Below the pieces are notes generated by a model. The model made no database searches. It worked only from the letters and a program-made list of their open reading frames with translations, and was not told where the DNA came from. From the NCBI RefSeq assembly GCF_003264855.1, contig NZ_NFZS01000004.1, positions 248,001 to 312,000 on the forward strand: 64,000 nt of DNA, read 5' to 3'. Positions within the stretch are counted from its first letter, which is position 1. Each line of letters starts with the position of its first letter. The DNA is from Dyella jiangningensis. Lineage in GTDB: Bacteria; Pseudomonadota; Gammaproteobacteria; Xanthomonadales; Rhodanobacteraceae. The position numbers and the translations under genes are program-made. Positions 63,605 through 64,000 of the stretch are shown piece by piece.

Positions 63605-64000
63605 TGCCTTGTCCGCATCGCTGGACCTCGCCGCCGAACGCGGCCTGCTGCGCGCGCTCGACGTGGCGTTTGCCCACTTCCTCGCCTCGCAGGATCCTGG
63701 CGCGGCAGCTGCCCTGCCGCTGCTTGGCGCACTGGTGAGCCGCCAGCAGGCGGACGGCCATCTGTGCCTGGATCTCGCCGACTGGGCCTCGCTGGCCGAC
63801 GAAGGCGGTTGGCCTGACGGCTGGCGAGCTTCGGTCGCGACGATCGCCGGCAACCCTTCGTTGCTCGAAGCATCGGTACTGGTCGGCCTTCCCGAGGGCA
63901 CCCATGGTGGTTCGCCCCTGGTCCTCGATGGCACCCGGCTTTACCTGCGTCGCTACTGGAACCATGAGCAGCGCGTGGCCCAGGCCATTGGCCGCCGCCT
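63594..64000 (+). CDS. recD: Exodeoxyribonuclease V alpha chain (RecD), 3' end outside window
   Basis: First 135 residues of RecD, the 5'-3' helicase of RecBCD. It starts at ATG 63594, inside the last codons of recB, and runs open to the window end. The visible N-terminal domain (VAFAHFLASQDPGAAAALPLL, ALVSRQQADGHLCLDLADW, GTRLYLRRYWNHEQRVAQAI) matches the RecD opening; the Walker A motif should lie beyond 64000. Confidence 0.92.
   Translation, partial: MRHDALSASLDLAAERGLLRALDVAFAHFLASQDPGAAAALPLLGALVSRQQADGHLCLDLADWASLADEGGWPDGWRASVATIAGNPSLLEASVLVGLPEGTHGGSPLVLDGTRLYLRRYWNHEQRVAQAIGRR

Overview
The window is high-GC gammaproteobacterial chromosome, most like the Rhodanobacteraceae/Xanthomonadaceae (Dyella, Rhodanobacter or Luteibacter type). 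This is inferred from gene content and protein resemblance: a Xanthomonas-like alpha-amino acid ester hydrolase, methionine synthase split over two genes, an 1,644-residue NAD-dependent glutamate dehydrogenase, GTAGGAGCGCACC-type palindromic repeats, and an Rhs gene whose core domain sits in a separate small gene. No rRNA, CRISPR array or intact insertion sequence was seen. There is one tRNA, tRNA-Val(CAC).

Layout. 1-5.6 kb: the 3' part of the ester hydrolase, then a TetR-HlyD-ABC-permease efflux operon headed by a 28-bp AT-rich palindrome. 5.6-13.1 kb: mostly secreted or envelope proteins (DUF3761 protein, RcnB-like protein, Tat-exported multicopper oxidase, two secreted hydrolases, a PAP2 phosphatase and an Ivy-type lysozyme inhibitor lipoprotein). 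13.2-22.4 kb: metabolism (fused E1 dehydrogenase, glutaryl-CoA dehydrogenase, aldo/keto reductase, 5'-nucleotidase, NAD kinase), interrupted by a block of short repeats at 15.5-16.1 kb. 22.5-27.4 kb: the giant glutamate dehydrogenase. 28.1-32.8 kb: an RND pump (adaptor plus inner-membrane pump, no outer-membrane channel gene). 32.9-41.2 kb: a PAS-GGDEF diguanylate cyclase, a small membrane protein, an acyl-CoA dehydrogenase, and an ArsR-methyltransferase regulator next to split metH.

41.3-51.3 kb is the accessory stretch. It begins directly after tRNA-Val, contains a transposon-like inverted repeat, and holds a three-gene, same-strand cluster transcribed leftwards from about 49.4 kb: a 1,982-residue secreted YD-repeat protein ending in six fibronectin-III-like repeats, a 294-residue secreted protein carrying the Rhs core plus a tail with an M15-type zinc-peptidase motif, and a 160-residue protein with a signal peptide. 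The best reading is a polymorphic toxin system with a peptidoglycan-targeting tail and a periplasmic immunity protein. A lone HigA-type regulator and two unknown small genes follow.

51.5-56.4 kb: an NCS2-like permease and a DUF3574 lipoprotein, divergent from a TonB-dependent receptor; together these could form an uptake route. 56.5-64 kb: the recombination-repair operon recC-recB-recD with overlapping genes, recD cut off by the window end.
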